The notes: generated from the sequence alone by a model not told the origin. 64,000 nucleotides of DNA from Yersinia canariae (GCF_009831415.1 NZ_CP043727.1:1612001-1676000); one strand, 5' to 3'; counted from the first letter of the stretch, positions 40,903-51,124 are shown. Numbers and translations are program-made.

Positions 40903-43770
40903 TTGAAATATCTTTCTTCATTTCGCACGACACTGAAAATCTCCCGTTACCTATTTCGGGTATTGGCCGTTATGTTATGGTCACTTGGCGCACTGCTGAC
41001 CACTTTTTATATCCTGAATATCCTTAATGAGAAAAAATCTGATATTCGTCAGGAATACAATACTAACTTCGAGCAGGCGCAGAACTACATCAGGCATTCT
41101 TCCGACATTATCCGTGATATCAAATATATGGCGGAAAACAGGTTAAATCACGATACGGCGAGCAGTAATATCGCGGCTGGGGCATTTATTAAAAATAAAA
41201 CTTCGCCCAAATATTATCCGCTCAACTCGTCAGCCGATTGCACCGCATTGAGCTCATCGCGTCACTCGTCATTAGATTCTCTCAGCAACCTTATCTTGTA
41301 TTGGAAAGAGAACTTTGCTGCTGCCTATGATCTTAACCGGATATTTTTTATAGGCAGTGACACCATGTGTATGGTGGATTTCGATATTCGAAATGTGCCG
41401 ATGGAGCAAGAAAACCTGTTTAAGTCGTTGAATGAACATATTGCAAAATATCGTGAAGCAAATAATCAGGATAAAGACAGCCCGCTGTATTGGGTAGTCC
41501 CCGGCGTGCGCCCTGAAATTGGTACTTTATATGTGCTCAGCCCGCTTTATGTCGGCACTAGGTTGGAAGCATTTGTGGGTACGGAACAGACTATTCGTCT
41601 AGAAGATTTCATTTCTTCCGGGCCACTGCCTGTTGGTGTGACATTACTGAATCAAAATAATGAACCGGTATTGCGTTTGGCGACGGGGGAGCGTTATGCC
41701 TCAATGCTGGACGATTACCCAGATTCTCCATCTTATTTTGGTTATGTGGACGATTATAATTATCTTATCCTGACAAAGAATTTACTGCCGTCCCCGCTCA
41801 GTATTGCCTATTCCTTGCCGGTCAGAACCATAATAGAGATATTCAAACTATTAATTTTTAATGCATTATTGCTGAATGCTTTGTCTGCTGTAGTGATATT
41901 TACTCTCGCCTGGTTGTTTGAACGAAAAATGTTCCATCCGGCTGAAGATAATGCACTGCGGTTAGAAGAACATGAGCAATTTAACCGTAAAATTGTTGCC
42001 TCTGCACCCGTGGGGATTTCTATTCTACGTATCAGCGATGGCACCAATATCCTCAGCAACGAGTTAGCGCATAACTATATTAATTTACTGACAAATGAGG
42101 ATCGCGAACGAATTACGCGCATTATTTGTGAGCAGCAGGCGAACTTTGTTGATGTGATGACCAGTAATAATAACAATCTGCAAATCAGCTTTGTTCATTC
42201 TCGTTACCGTAATGAAGATGTGGCTATTTGTGTGCTGGTGGATGTTAGTTCCCGCGTAAAAATGGAAGAGTCATTACAGGAAATGGCAGCCGCAGCAGAG
42301 CAGGCCAGCCAATCGAAATCCATGTTTTTGGCTACGGTCAGTCACGAATTACGAACACCTCTGTATGGTATTATCGGTAACTTGGATTTATTGCAAACCA
42401 AAGAATTGCCGCACGGGGTTGACCGTCTGGTTACCGCGATGAATAACTCGTCTGGGCTATTACTCAAAATTATCAGTGATATTCTCGATTTCTCTAAAAT
42501 AGAATCTGAGCAACTGAAAATTGAGCCAAGTGAGTTTTCTACTGTTGAAGTAATAACACATATCACGGCGAACTACTTGCCGCTGGTTGTGAAAAAGCGC
42601 TTAGGTCTGTACTGCTTTATTGAACCGGATGTTCCACGGTTAATGCTGGGGGATGCCGTTCGCCTGCAACAAGTTATTTCTAACTTGCTAAACAACGCCA
42701 TTAAATTTACCGATACCGGCTGTATTATTTTGCAGGTCAGAGTACGCGGCTATTATCTGGAGTTCCGCGTGCGAGATACTGGTGTCGGCATTAATTCTCG
42801 CGAAATAAATCAGCTATTTGATCCCTTCTTCCAGGTGGGAAGTGGAGTGCAGCGTCATTTCCAGGGAACCGGCTTAGGGTTGGCAATTTGTGAGAAATTG
42901 GTCAACTTGATGGATGGCGATGTTGAGGTCGTGTCCGAACTGGGAATGGGCAGTATTTTTGCTATCCGTATTCCTATGTATTTGAAACAAGAGCCATGTG
43001 ATGCCCCAAATGCAGTTTTGCCGGAGAGCGACCGTTGGCAAGGGAAAACCTTGTGGCTGGATATCCGCAATGCCCATTTGGAGAATTATTTACTCGAACT
43101 GTTAAGTCATTTCGGCGCGACAATCCAACGTTATAGCAATGAGCAAACATTGCAGGATCAAGTGCTTATCTGTGATTATTTACCGCAAGTCAGTGCGCCA
43201 TTATCAACATGGATTCAGTTATCTATTGAACATATTGGTTTACCACAAGAGACTCGGCCAGGTTATTGGTTGTTAAGCACCTCTACACTGCTGGAAATTA
43301 TCCCATTATTGGACCGCATATTGCTGGAGCAGCAAGTGGTTGAGGACACACCACTCGCGTTATCAGCGCCAAAGGCCAATCAGGATGATAATGCGGACCT
43401 GCAAATTCTGGTGGTGGATGACCATCCCATCAATCGGCGGTTGTTGGCTGATCAGCTTACAACGTTAGGTTATCAGGTTATTACGGCGAATGATGGATTA
43501 GATGCGCTGGAGGTGTTGAGTGCTAATAATGTCGATATTGTACTGACTGACGTGAATATGCCGAATATGGATGGTTATCGTCTGACACAGCGCCTGCGGC
43601 AATTGAATCATCACTTCCCGGTGATTGGTGTCACCGCTAATGCATTGGCAGAAGGCAAGCAACGCTGTATTGAAGCTGGCATGGATAACTGTTTGTCTAA
43701 ACCGGTAACATTAGATACCTTGCGCCAGATGCTGCGTTATTACGGCGATAAGGTGCGAAAAACACGCTAA
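40903..43770 (+). CDS. rcsC: Rcs phosphorelay hybrid sensor kinase
   Basis: A 955-residue inner-membrane hybrid kinase starting the Rcs envelope-stress relay. It has two membrane helices (about residues 20-40 and 310-335) around a periplasmic domain. The H-box His481 is in FLATVSHELRTPLYG, with the N and G boxes of the kinase after it, and the receiver domain is at about 825-945 with Asp883 in VLTDVNMPNMDG. The start codon is TTG at 40903 with no strong ribosome site; MKYLSSFRTTLKISRYLFR is the same N-terminus as E. coli RcsC, so the TTG is credible. It converges on rcsB. Confidence 0.97.
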   Translation: MKYLSSFRTTLKISRYLFRVLAVMLWSLGALLTTFYILNILNEKKSDIRQEYNTNFEQAQNYIRHSSDIIRDIKYMAENRLNHDTASSNIAAGAFIKNKTSPKYYPLNSSADCTALSSSRHSSLDSLSNLILYWKENFAAAYDLNRIFFIGSDTMCMVDFDIRNVPMEQENLFKSLNEHIAKYREANNQDKDSPLYWVVPGVRPEIGTLYVLSPLYVGTRLEAFVGTEQTIRLEDFISSGPLPVGVTLLNQNNEPVLRLATGERYASMLDDYPDSPSYFGYVDDYNYLILTKNLLPSPLSIAYSLPVRTIIEIFKLLIFNALLLNALSAVVIFTLAWLFERKMFHPAEDNALRLEEHEQFNRKIVASAPVGISILRISDGTNILSNELAHNYINLLTNEDRERITRIICEQQANFVDVMTSNNNNLQISFVHSRYRNEDVAICVLVDVSSRVKMEESLQEMAAAAEQASQSKSMFLATVSHELRTPLYGIIGNLDLLQTKELPHGVDRLVTAMNNSSGLLLKIISDILDFSKIESEQLKIEPSEFSTVEVITHITANYLPLVVKKRLGLYCFIEPDVPRLMLGDAVRLQQVISNLLNNAIKFTDTGCIILQVRVRGYYLEFRVRDTGVGINSREINQLFDPFFQVGSGVQRHFQGTGLGLAICEKLVNLMDGDVEVVSELGMGSIFAIRIPMYLKQEPCDAPNAVLPESDRWQGKTLWLDIRNAHLENYLLELLSHFGATIQRYSNEQTLQDQVLICDYLPQVSAPLSTWIQLSIEHIGLPQETRPGYWLLSTSTLLEIIPLLDRILLEQQVVEDTPLALSAPKANQDDNADLQILVVDDHPINRRLLADQLTTLGYQVITANDGLDALEVLSANNVDIVLTDVNMPNMDGYRLTQRLRQLNHHFPVIGVTANALAEGKQRCIEAGMDNCLSKPVTLDTLRQMLRYYGDKVRKTR

Positions 43771-43832
43771 AGTTTCGTTCTTGGCGCTACAGGGAATTAT
43801 CACGATAGCTAATGGACTTATAGAAATGAATA

Positions 43833-43861
43833 AACCCGGTACTGCTGTACAATACCGGGTT
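43833..43861. terminator. Hairpin between convergent rcsC and rcsB
   Basis: AACCCGGTA and TACCGGGTT form a 9-bp perfect stem between the two converging stops. Confidence 0.7.
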
Positions 43862-43872
43862 GGTGGCAACTG

Positions 43873-44520
43873 TTATTCTTTATCTTGTCCAATAGTGACA
43901 GATGAAAGGTAATTTAGCAGGGCAATATCATTATCAACGCCCAGTTTCATCATTGCAGATTTCTTCTGGCTACTAATAGTTTTAATGCTGCGATTAAGCT
44001 TTCTGGCGATCTCAGTGACCAGGAAACCTTCAGCAAATAACCGTAAAACTTCACTTTCTTTCGGTGATAATCGTTTATCACCGTAGCCATTTGCGCTGAT
44101 TTTCTCCAGCAGTTTAGCCACACTTTCAGGGGTGAATTTTTTCCCTTTCTGTAATGCTGCCAAAGCCTTAGGTAAATCCGCGGGCGCACCTTGTTTTAAC
44201 ACAATCCCGTCAATATCCAAGTCCAAAACTGAACTGAGAATAGCCGGATTATTATTCATCGTTAGTACAATTATGGCTAAGTCTGGGTAATGCCGTTTTA
44301 TATATTTTATCAATGTGATGCCATCACCGTACTTATCTCCAGGCATGGAGAGATCAGTAATTAGCACGTTGGCATCGAGTTTAGACAAATTGTTAATAAG
44401 CGCTGTGGAGTCTTCAAACTCTCCGACAACGTTTACCCATTCAATTTGCTCAAGTGACTTTCGGATGCCAAACAACACAATTGGATGGTCATCAGCAATA
44501 ATTACATTAAGGTTGTTCAT
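43873..44520 (-). CDS. rcsB: Rcs response regulator
   Basis: A 215-residue response regulator. The receiver domain has the phospho-acceptor Asp56 (LITDLSMPGDKYGDG), and a LuxR/FixJ-type helix-turn-helix occupies about residues 145-210 (RLSPKESEVLRLFAEGFLVTEIARKLNRS). It controls capsule, motility and envelope genes, alone or with RcsA. It is 2 bp downstream of rcsD on the same strand. Confidence 0.98.
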   Translation of the reverse strand: MNNLNVIIADDHPIVLFGIRKSLEQIEWVNVVGEFEDSTALINNLSKLDANVLITDLSMPGDKYGDGITLIKYIKRHYPDLAIIVLTMNNNPAILSSVLDLDIDGIVLKQGAPADLPKALAALQKGKKFTPESVAKLLEKISANGYGDKRLSPKESEVLRLFAEGFLVTEIARKLNRSIKTISSQKKSAMMKLGVDNDIALLNYLSSVTIGQDKE

Positions 44521-44522
44521 GG

Positions 44523-47216
44523 TTATGGGTTACCTTGCTGCAACAGTCTGGTGACGAAAGAATCAATTTGACTGATGCTATTTTCGATCTTCAACCGATC
44601 GCCATCTGCGATATGCTGTTCTAATGTTTCACATAGCTGTTTGCCGACATGCAAATTCAACATAGCAAATACGCCTTTCAATCGATGTGCGGTCTGCGAA
44701 AGCGATATGAAATCACGTTGCTGAAGTTCAGTATACAGTTTCTTCAGATCTACCGGTACTGTCTCAACAAATAAGGAATAATAGTCACTGGATTTTAGTT
44801 GTTGCTCGTATGCACTTATATCATCAGCAGCAATGGATTCAGACTTTTCGATAGACTCATCTGATAGGATCTGCTGTTCGATTAATAATAATATTGCATC
44901 AATGACCACACTTCCTAAATTATAATTTACCCGAATATAATTATCCTGCAACTTCTGCATTCCTACTTCGTCAGATGCTAGTAATAAGGTAAATTTATCA
45001 TAGTGTTGCGGGTTATCGGTTACCGTTACATCATAGTCTCGTCCCGGTAAACGATCATCAACAATAATGCAGTTAGCACCAAATGAATTCAATAATGCTG
45101 TGATGATAGAACGCACTTCTTCCGACGTTATATCTAATAATACCGTGACACCATCCAATAATTTCTCTTGTTCCTGCTCTTGCTCATTTTGGATAGCAAT
45201 CGAAACTCGGATTGTATAACGCGTACCTATATCAACTTTGCTGCGAATCTCTAATTGGCCGTTTAATTTTTTACATAATTGGTTACATAAAAAGAACGTT
45301 AACCCGGAACTGTGATTGTACCTGTCGGCCAATGTTTGGCTGAGGAAAGGATAATTAAGATTACTAATCTCTTCATCAGTAATACCCGCACCAGTATCAG
45401 TTATTTGAATAACTAGTTGTTCTGGGTGCCCCGGCTCATGGCCAACATTAAGGGTGATTTTACCGTAGGCTGTCGTAATAACAGAATAATGCAGTAGTAA
45501 CGACAGTATTTTCCGCAATACCTTCTCATCGCCAATATAATTTTGTTCGAGATCAACAAGGTAGTGATTAAATAGGGTTAGGCCTTTCTGATTAATCGCC
45601 GGGAGAACTTCCAATAGAAGTTCGTCAATTAATGCCGACAAAGAGAAATTATGCTGCTCAGGTTGCCAATCTTGGGTTTCCAGCCGTGTAAGCAGGGTAA
45701 TATTATCAATCAGTTCAATGATACTTTCAGATTGTTCTACCAATTTAGCTGCCAATTCATGTTGTATTGCAGCATCGGCAGTGTTTTGCAATTTCTTGGC
45801 CGTCTGATTGAGGCTATTTATCGGTTGATTAAGTTCTATTCCCAGATTGTGCAACATCAGTTTACGCGCTTGTAGGCTTTTGTCGTATTCACGTCTTGCC
45901 TGTTGCAGCCGCTTATTTACCAAGACTTCTTTATCCTGATCATGAAGCAGGAAAAGATAGGTTTCAGGCGATATCTTGCTGCGGAACATGCGGATTTCGT
46001 AAACCTCATTATTCACGGTGCCCTGAATCACCCCATGGTGCTGCTCCGCCATGTGGGCAATTTTTTGCAAGTTAAGGTGGGGCATCAAGTTATCGGCTAT
46101 CTGATTACTGGCGACAACGGCATTGTTGTTGAAATTATAAACCAATAGCCCTTGCGGCAAGTTGGTAATGATTTCCTGACTCAGTGATTTCTGAACCTCT
46201 AATTGGTCCACTATATCTGCACTTGGGCGAACGAACTGCCGGCGAATAAAGTAGATACCTATAATAGCCAGAGACAACAGCAATATATTGGTCAGGATGA
46301 GCCAGAAGTTATTTCTCAGTAAATCAATGGCCAGCACGGTAACCGGAACACGATAAACAATCTTCAGTGAGGCGTTGGCCAGTGGGGCTGAGATTTCAAC
46401 CCAATAGCCATTTAGCGCCACACTGGCAGTGGCAGTATCTTCAGGTGCCATGCCTTCATTAATCGGCGTTTTATCAGACTGCAAAAGGAAGTTCGAGCGC
46501 GCCATGTTTAGCGGGATGAGGTCATTAATCGGCAGGTCAAAGGCAATCACTGTCGCCAAATGACCGGGGTGGTTAAAAGTAGTCCGGATCGTGAAATAAT
46601 AGGCGTTTTGGAAACGTAATTTTCGCAATGGCGAGAAGCTCTCGCGCTCATCCAAGGTATTGGCCTGTTGGAGCATTTCTGCTCGCCGAGATTCTGCGGC
46701 AGCGGTCAAGTAACTCTCTTTAAAGCGCGACGTGACTTCTTTTAAGGGCTGAGTGGTGATGAGCGCTAAACTATTGTCCTGGCCGTTAAGGTAATACATC
46801 GAATAGGTGTCATTCTGCGCCCCCCAATGGCTGTCAAGATAGTCCGACAACTGCAAAGTCATGGCGAGTGTTGATGGCTCGTGATTACCAAAAATGACGG
46901 AGTCAGTTTTTCTGCGTGGTTTTTCAATATAGTAAATATCAGGGCGCAGACGCACTTCTTGCGCGGTGAGAATGTTTTTGTCCGAGATATTCGGATTGTT
47001 GGCAAAGTCGTATATCTGGTAGGTATGGTAACGATAATCATCAATGCGCTGCTGCAAACCGGTGGCAATATAGGTCAATGCGTATTTTTTTTCTGTCAGG
47101 TAAGCATTGGTATAGTTGTAGCCATACAGCCCAATGGTGATGAGCTGTAATACGATAAACAGCCAGAAGCAGCGCGCAATGTTAACTGAACTGGTAGATA
47201 ACGAGTTATTTTGCAT
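44523..47216 (-). CDS. rcsD: Rcs phosphotransfer protein
   Basis: An 897-residue inner-membrane protein relaying phosphate from RcsC to RcsB. It has two membrane helices (about 15-35 and 305-325) around a periplasmic domain, a kinase-like domain without a usable H-box (LGIELNQPINSLNQT), and a C-terminal HPt domain with His844 in SLSQTAHRLKGVFAML. It is full length with no frameshift; in Y. pestis the gene is disrupted, which argues against that species. rcsB follows 2 bp later. Confidence 0.97.
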   Translation of the reverse strand: MQNNSLSTSSVNIARCFWLFIVLQLITIGLYGYNYTNAYLTEKKYALTYIATGLQQRIDDYRYHTYQIYDFANNPNISDKNILTAQEVRLRPDIYYIEKPRRKTDSVIFGNHEPSTLAMTLQLSDYLDSHWGAQNDTYSMYYLNGQDNSLALITTQPLKEVTSRFKESYLTAAAESRRAEMLQQANTLDERESFSPLRKLRFQNAYYFTIRTTFNHPGHLATVIAFDLPINDLIPLNMARSNFLLQSDKTPINEGMAPEDTATASVALNGYWVEISAPLANASLKIVYRVPVTVLAIDLLRNNFWLILTNILLLSLAIIGIYFIRRQFVRPSADIVDQLEVQKSLSQEIITNLPQGLLVYNFNNNAVVASNQIADNLMPHLNLQKIAHMAEQHHGVIQGTVNNEVYEIRMFRSKISPETYLFLLHDQDKEVLVNKRLQQARREYDKSLQARKLMLHNLGIELNQPINSLNQTAKKLQNTADAAIQHELAAKLVEQSESIIELIDNITLLTRLETQDWQPEQHNFSLSALIDELLLEVLPAINQKGLTLFNHYLVDLEQNYIGDEKVLRKILSLLLHYSVITTAYGKITLNVGHEPGHPEQLVIQITDTGAGITDEEISNLNYPFLSQTLADRYNHSSGLTFFLCNQLCKKLNGQLEIRSKVDIGTRYTIRVSIAIQNEQEQEQEKLLDGVTVLLDITSEEVRSIITALLNSFGANCIIVDDRLPGRDYDVTVTDNPQHYDKFTLLLASDEVGMQKLQDNYIRVNYNLGSVVIDAILLLIEQQILSDESIEKSESIAADDISAYEQQLKSSDYYSLFVETVPVDLKKLYTELQQRDFISLSQTAHRLKGVFAMLNLHVGKQLCETLEQHIADGDRLKIENSISQIDSFVTRLLQQGNP

Positions 47217-47238
47217 AAAAGTAATGCGTATTCCTTGG

Positions 47239-48393
47239 TTAGCGCGTGACGGCCCTGGCGCTGGCAGTGACGGTCAGTAACAACACTGCCACGCAGCCAA
47301 AAGCGACGGATAAATTGCTGAGCTGGGCGACAAAGCCAATTGCCGCAGGGCCTGCCAGAATACCGGCGTAACCGATAGTCGTAATAGATGCGACGGCTAA
47401 ATTCGCGGGCATCACGGTTTGGTTACCCGCAGCAGTGAACAAAATGGGCACCACATTCGATGCACCCAAGCCCACGAGCATAAAGCCAATGATGGCGGCC
47501 ATTGAGTTAGCAATGCTTATCGCGATAATAATTCCCACCGCAGCACATAAACTCCCCACTAATAATACCTTGTATCGACCCAATCCATTGACAATCCGAT
47601 CACCATTTAAACGGCCCAAAGTCATAGCAATAGCAAATACGGCATAACCCATACCCGCTTGTGATGGTTCCATACCGCGCAGTGTGGTCAGGAAGACAGC
47701 ACTCCAGTCAAGCATTGAGCCTTCAGCCAGGAACATCACAAAGCATAAAAAGCCGATGAACATTACCCACCCACGGGGCAACACAAAGAGTGGGCCATCA
47801 TGAGGTGCTCCGCTGCCGCGTAAGAGATTTTTATTGGCCGTCAGTAATAGGATAATCATTAACGCGACAGTCGCAATAATGGCTGTCAGTGGGCTCAAGC
47901 CGAGCCACAATAATGCGCTCACACCGCCCGCGCCAGCAATCCCGCCGACACTGAATAACCCGTGAAAACCAGACATCATCGCCCGGCCACTGGCCTTTTC
48001 GACAATCACCGCCTGAATATTCATCGCGACATCTATTATGCCCATCGCGGCACCGAAAACTAATAGCGCGAGCGCCATGGTGATGGGGGTATTCATCAAT
48101 ACTAATAAAGGAAGGTCAAGGCACAGCACGGCACCCGCCAATAAAATCACCGCGCGGCATCCCCATTTCGCGGTGAGCACCCCGGTTAAGGGCATTGCGA
48201 GCATCGAGCCCACACCAATGCACAATAATAATAAGCCCAGCGATGCATCATTGAGACCAATACGTTCCTTGGCAAAGGGGACCAACGGAGCCCAGGCGGC
48301 CATCCCTAATCCGGCAATAAAAAACGCGAGCCGAGTCGAGACTTGTTGTGCAACACCCGGCTGCAATGTGGATTGGAGTGTTTTGGTGGTCAT
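47239..48393 (-). CDS. MFS transporter, YbjJ/fucose-permease-like
   Basis: A 384-residue inner-membrane carrier with about 12 helices, similar to E. coli YbjJ and its relatives (RLAFFIAGLGMAAWAPLVPF, GIIDVAMNIQAVIVEKASGR, MSGFHGLFSVGGIAGA). The start is placed at the ATG 48393 (MTTKTLQSTLQPG), because the longer frame to 48450 begins with an implausible sequence. The gene sits between rcsD and the micF-ompC locus, where E. coli has nothing, so it looks like an insertion. The substrate is unknown; proteins of this kind handle sugars or export small molecules. Confidence 0.85.
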   Translation of the reverse strand: MTTKTLQSTLQPGVAQQVSTRLAFFIAGLGMAAWAPLVPFAKERIGLNDASLGLLLLCIGVGSMLAMPLTGVLTAKWGCRAVILLAGAVLCLDLPLLVLMNTPITMALALLVFGAAMGIIDVAMNIQAVIVEKASGRAMMSGFHGLFSVGGIAGAGGVSALLWLGLSPLTAIIATVALMIILLLTANKNLLRGSGAPHDGPLFVLPRGWVMFIGFLCFVMFLAEGSMLDWSAVFLTTLRGMEPSQAGMGYAVFAIAMTLGRLNGDRIVNGLGRYKVLLVGSLCAAVGIIIAISIANSMAAIIGFMLVGLGASNVVPILFTAAGNQTVMPANLAVASITTIGYAGILAGPAAIGFVAQLSNLSVAFGCVAVLLLTVTASARAVTR

Positions 48394-49037
48394 GAGGTAT
48401 AGGATCTGCGATTGATATGAATAATAGATATAGACAGACGTTTCTATCACAAAGAGAAATGCGGGTCGAAGGGATTTATCTGGATTAGCATAATACTTGG
48501 TGACTTTATATCTGGATTTATCTGTTTTGGTGCTGTACTGGTTAAATATTCATCAAAATGAAATTTATGATAACAACCCAATAAATCTAAACCATTTCAA
48601 AAAAACCAGGATTGCCCGAGGAGGGGGAGTTAGCGCATTGCTCGGCCGGATGATTTTGCGTAATCCACAAGTGGTGTTGATGGGTGATCCGACGTTCCAT
48701 GGGACCATTTCCTCAACGTGATGGCGGTTTTGAATTATCTCATTGAACCGCTGAATAAAGTGAAGGAGTCATCGCGGGAACGCTAATATTACGCTCGTAT
48801 TTTTCACCTTTATTTTTGCCGCATTGTAGGCGCATCGTGGTTTTATCTGCCGCCGAAAATGAAGAGAAATCAATAAATAGCCGGGTGATAGTTAATCGAT
48901 CAGGCTAATTATTACCCTCCAATATTTAAGCTATTCGTGCTTAAATATAAATGTGAAACTATATCGTTTGTCTATCATTTCATTTTGCAAATATACCGGT
49001 AATGATAAATATACATTACAATATATTCAGCAGACAA
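48394..49037. other. A+T-rich gap between the MFS gene and micF
   Basis: Apart from the ABC-ATPase remnant at 48603-48786 no gene is seen. The remainder is A+T-rich DNA. Confidence 0.4.
48603..48786 (+). pseudogene. Decayed ABC-ATPase fragment
   Basis: A short stretch translates as RIARGGGVSALLGRMILRN then PQVVLMGDPTFH, which resembles the signature motif (LSGG) plus Walker B (LLLDEPT) of an ABC ATPase, but with key residues lost (G for E and D). A stop follows, and after a frame change HFLNVMAVLNYLIEPLNKVK reads like the segment following Walker B in ABC-F proteins. No start, Walker A or other domains remain. I read it as a gene remnant; the match is by eye. Confidence 0.35.
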
Positions 49038-49130
49038 TAAAAAAGCCGGTCAAAGACCGGCCGTAACACTAACGAATTATCTGGCCGCGAAGAGCCACAA
49101 TGAAGGAAATAATAAAATAATGATGATAGC
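49038..49130 (-). ncRNA. micF: MicF antisense small RNA
   Basis: Read on the minus strand, the RNA begins GCTATCATCATTATTTTATT, almost the same as the 5' end of E. coli MicF (GCTATCATCATTAACTTTAT), the part that pairs with ompF mRNA. It ends about 93 nt later in a strong terminator, GGCCGGTC-TTT-GACCGGC followed by TTTTTT. A TATAAT at 49137-49142 (minus strand) is a well-placed -10 box. As in E. coli it is divergent from ompC and close to rcsD. The middle part differs from E. coli, as expected. Confidence 0.88.
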
Positions 49131-49285
49131 GGATTTATTATAGTCCCTGCTTGTCAGATATTCCTTGTCAATTTGTGCTATGAATATTTTATTTCATCAT
49201 ATTGATTTATATAGATAAAAATTCATTCTTGATTATGAGTGCTATATTTTGGCATGTTTTCAAATTCTGTTAAAGTTCGCTGATA

Positions 49286-49326
49286 TTAACATTTTGCAAT
49301 GCTTTTTTGTTGAATGAAACATTATC
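49286..49326 (+). promoter_or_regulatory. OmpR-box-like region between micF and ompC
   Basis: TTAACATTTTGCAATG and TGAAACATTATC resemble the OmpR C-boxes (TTTACATTTTGAAACAT) of the E. coli ompC promoter. It lies about 130 bp before the ompC start and could serve both directions. Confidence 0.5.
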
Positions 49327-49454
49327 CGAGACTTCGTAGCATTTTCTGTATAGATTAATCTTAATCTTATTACGACAATAGAATAACCCTATTGGGATTA
49401 TATGCTCGTAAGAGCAGTGGCATAGTTAGATCTAATAATTAGAGGATAATAACG

Positions 49455-50558
49455 ATGAAACTTCGAGTTCTTTCCCTGCTTGTTCCAGCTTTATTAGTTG
49501 CCGGTAGCGCAGGCGCGGCTGAAATTTACAACAAAGACGGCAACAAACTGGACTTGTATGGCAAAATCGATGGTCTGCATTATTTTTCTGACGACAAAAG
49601 CAAAGATGGCGACCAATCTTACATGCGTTTTGGCCTGAAAGGCGAAACACAAATTAGTGATCAACTGACCGGTTACGGCCAGTGGGAATATCAGGCAAAT
49701 TTAAATAAAGCAGAAGATCAAGACCAAGGTAACTTTACCCGTATTGGCTTTGCTGGTTTGAAATTTGCTGATTTCGGTTCTTTCGATTACGGCCGTAACT
49801 ACGGTGTGCTGTACGACGTAACCTCATGGACTGACGTACTGCCAGAGTTCGGTGGCGATACTTACGGTGCTGACAACTTCTTGTCACAACGCGGTAACGG
49901 CATGGCGACTTACCGTAACACCAACTTCTTTGGTCTGGTGGATGGCCTGAACTTTGCTCTGCAATACCAAGGCAAAAATGGCAGCGGTACTGAAAGCAAC
50001 AATGGCCGTGATGTACAAGGTCAGAATGGCGACGGTTACGGGATGTCAGTATCTTATGACTTGGGCTGGGGCGTGAGCGCATCTGCGGCAATGGCCAGTT
50101 CTAAACGTACTGATGACCAGAATAAACTGGCATTTGGCCATGGTGACCGTGCGGATGCATACAGCGGTGGTTTGAAATATGATGCGAACAATGTTTATCT
50201 GGCCGCAACTTATGCCCAGACTTACAACTTGACTCGTTTCGGTAACTTCAATAATGACACCGACTCAGGTTTTGCTAACAAAGCACAAAACATCGAGTTA
50301 GTCGCTCAGTATCAGTTCGATTTCGGTCTGCGTCCATCCGTGGCTTACCTGCAATCTAAAGGTAAAGACCTTGGCAACGGCTATGGTGACCAGGATCTGG
50401 TGAAATATGTTGATGTCGGCGCGACTTACTACTTCAACAAAAACATGTCCACCTATGTTGATTACAAAATCAACTTGTTGGATGAAACCACCTTCACCAA
50501 AAATGCCGGTATCAACACTGATGATATCGTAGCAGTTGGTTTGGTTTACCAGTTCTAA
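49455..50558 (+). CDS. ompC: Outer membrane porin OmpC
   Basis: A 367-residue general trimeric porin. The signal peptide is residues 1-21 ([21 protein letters not shown]), the mature start [19 protein letters not shown] is the porin signature, there are sixteen beta strands, and the C-terminal Phe (VGLVYQF) signals outer-membrane assembly. The constriction-loop motif PEFGGD is visible. The ribosome site GAGGATAA precedes the ATG. Together with the divergent micF, the locus corresponds to the E. coli ompC-micF locus. Confidence 0.95.
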   Translation: MKLRVLSLLVPALLVAGSAGAAEIYNKDGNKLDLYGKIDGLHYFSDDKSKDGDQSYMRFGLKGETQISDQLTGYGQWEYQANLNKAEDQDQGNFTRIGFAGLKFADFGSFDYGRNYGVLYDVTSWTDVLPEFGGDTYGADNFLSQRGNGMATYRNTNFFGLVDGLNFALQYQGKNGSGTESNNGRDVQGQNGDGYGMSVSYDLGWGVSASAAMASSKRTDDQNKLAFGHGDRADAYSGGLKYDANNVYLAATYAQTYNLTRFGNFNNDTDSGFANKAQNIELVAQYQFDFGLRPSVAYLQSKGKDLGNGYGDQDLVKYVDVGATYYFNKNMSTYVDYKINLLDETTFTKNAGINTDDIVAVGLVYQF

Positions 50559-50583
50559 TCCTAATAACAGGATAGGTTCTGAT

Positions 50584-50612
50584 AAAACGCGGTCATTTGG
50601 CCGCGTTTTTTT
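50584..50612 (+). terminator. Rho-independent terminator of ompC
   Basis: AAACGCGG and CCGCGTTT arms followed by a T-run, 26 bp after the stop. The DNA from here to the tRNA genes at 50863 contains no recognised gene. Confidence 0.9.
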
Positions 50613-50862
50613 GTGCCCGCTATTGCTGATGATGATTCGCCAGAAAATTTCATTGACCGCAGGGGAGCAGAACTGATGACTATCACTGCGCTGAGTGATT
50701 TTGGTTTCTGATATTGCCATTAAATCATGGGCGTATTTTTAACCACATTGCTTTTTTTTGACCAATTTCGGCATGAAGTTTAACCAAACGAACTAGATTC
50801 TGATTTTTTTTGAATGAAACACTAGACATATCATCACGCTATAGATGATAATCCCGCTCATT

Positions 50863-50950
50863 GGAAGGATGGCCGAGTGGTTTAAGGCAACGGTCTTGAA
50901 AACCGTCGACTGTAACAGGTCCTAGAGTTCGAATCTCTATCCTTCCGCCA
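50863..50950 (+). tRNA. tRNA-Ser (anticodon TGA)
   Basis: An 88-nt cloverleaf of the long-variable-arm class: acceptor GGAAGGA/TCCTTCC, anticodon stem ACGGT/ACCGT with loop CTTGAAA (anticodon TGA at 50897-50899), variable arm, GTTCGAATC T-loop and encoded CCA. It closely matches the E. coli serine UGA tRNA. Confidence 0.97.
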
Positions 50951-50956
50951 AATTAC

Positions 50957-51032
<76 letters not shown>

Positions 51033-51038
51033 ATTAAA

Positions 51039-51071
51039 AGCCCGTTATCTGAATAAGATAACGGGCTTTTT
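51039..51071 (+). terminator. Rho-independent terminator of the tRNA pair
   Basis: AGCCCGTTATCT and AAGATAACGGGCT arms with a GAAT loop, followed by TTTTTG. Confidence 0.93.
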
Positions 51072-51124
51072 GCTTGTCGACAAATCTGAATCGGCGGCAG
51101 TTTTTACCACTGCCGCCGATTGAG

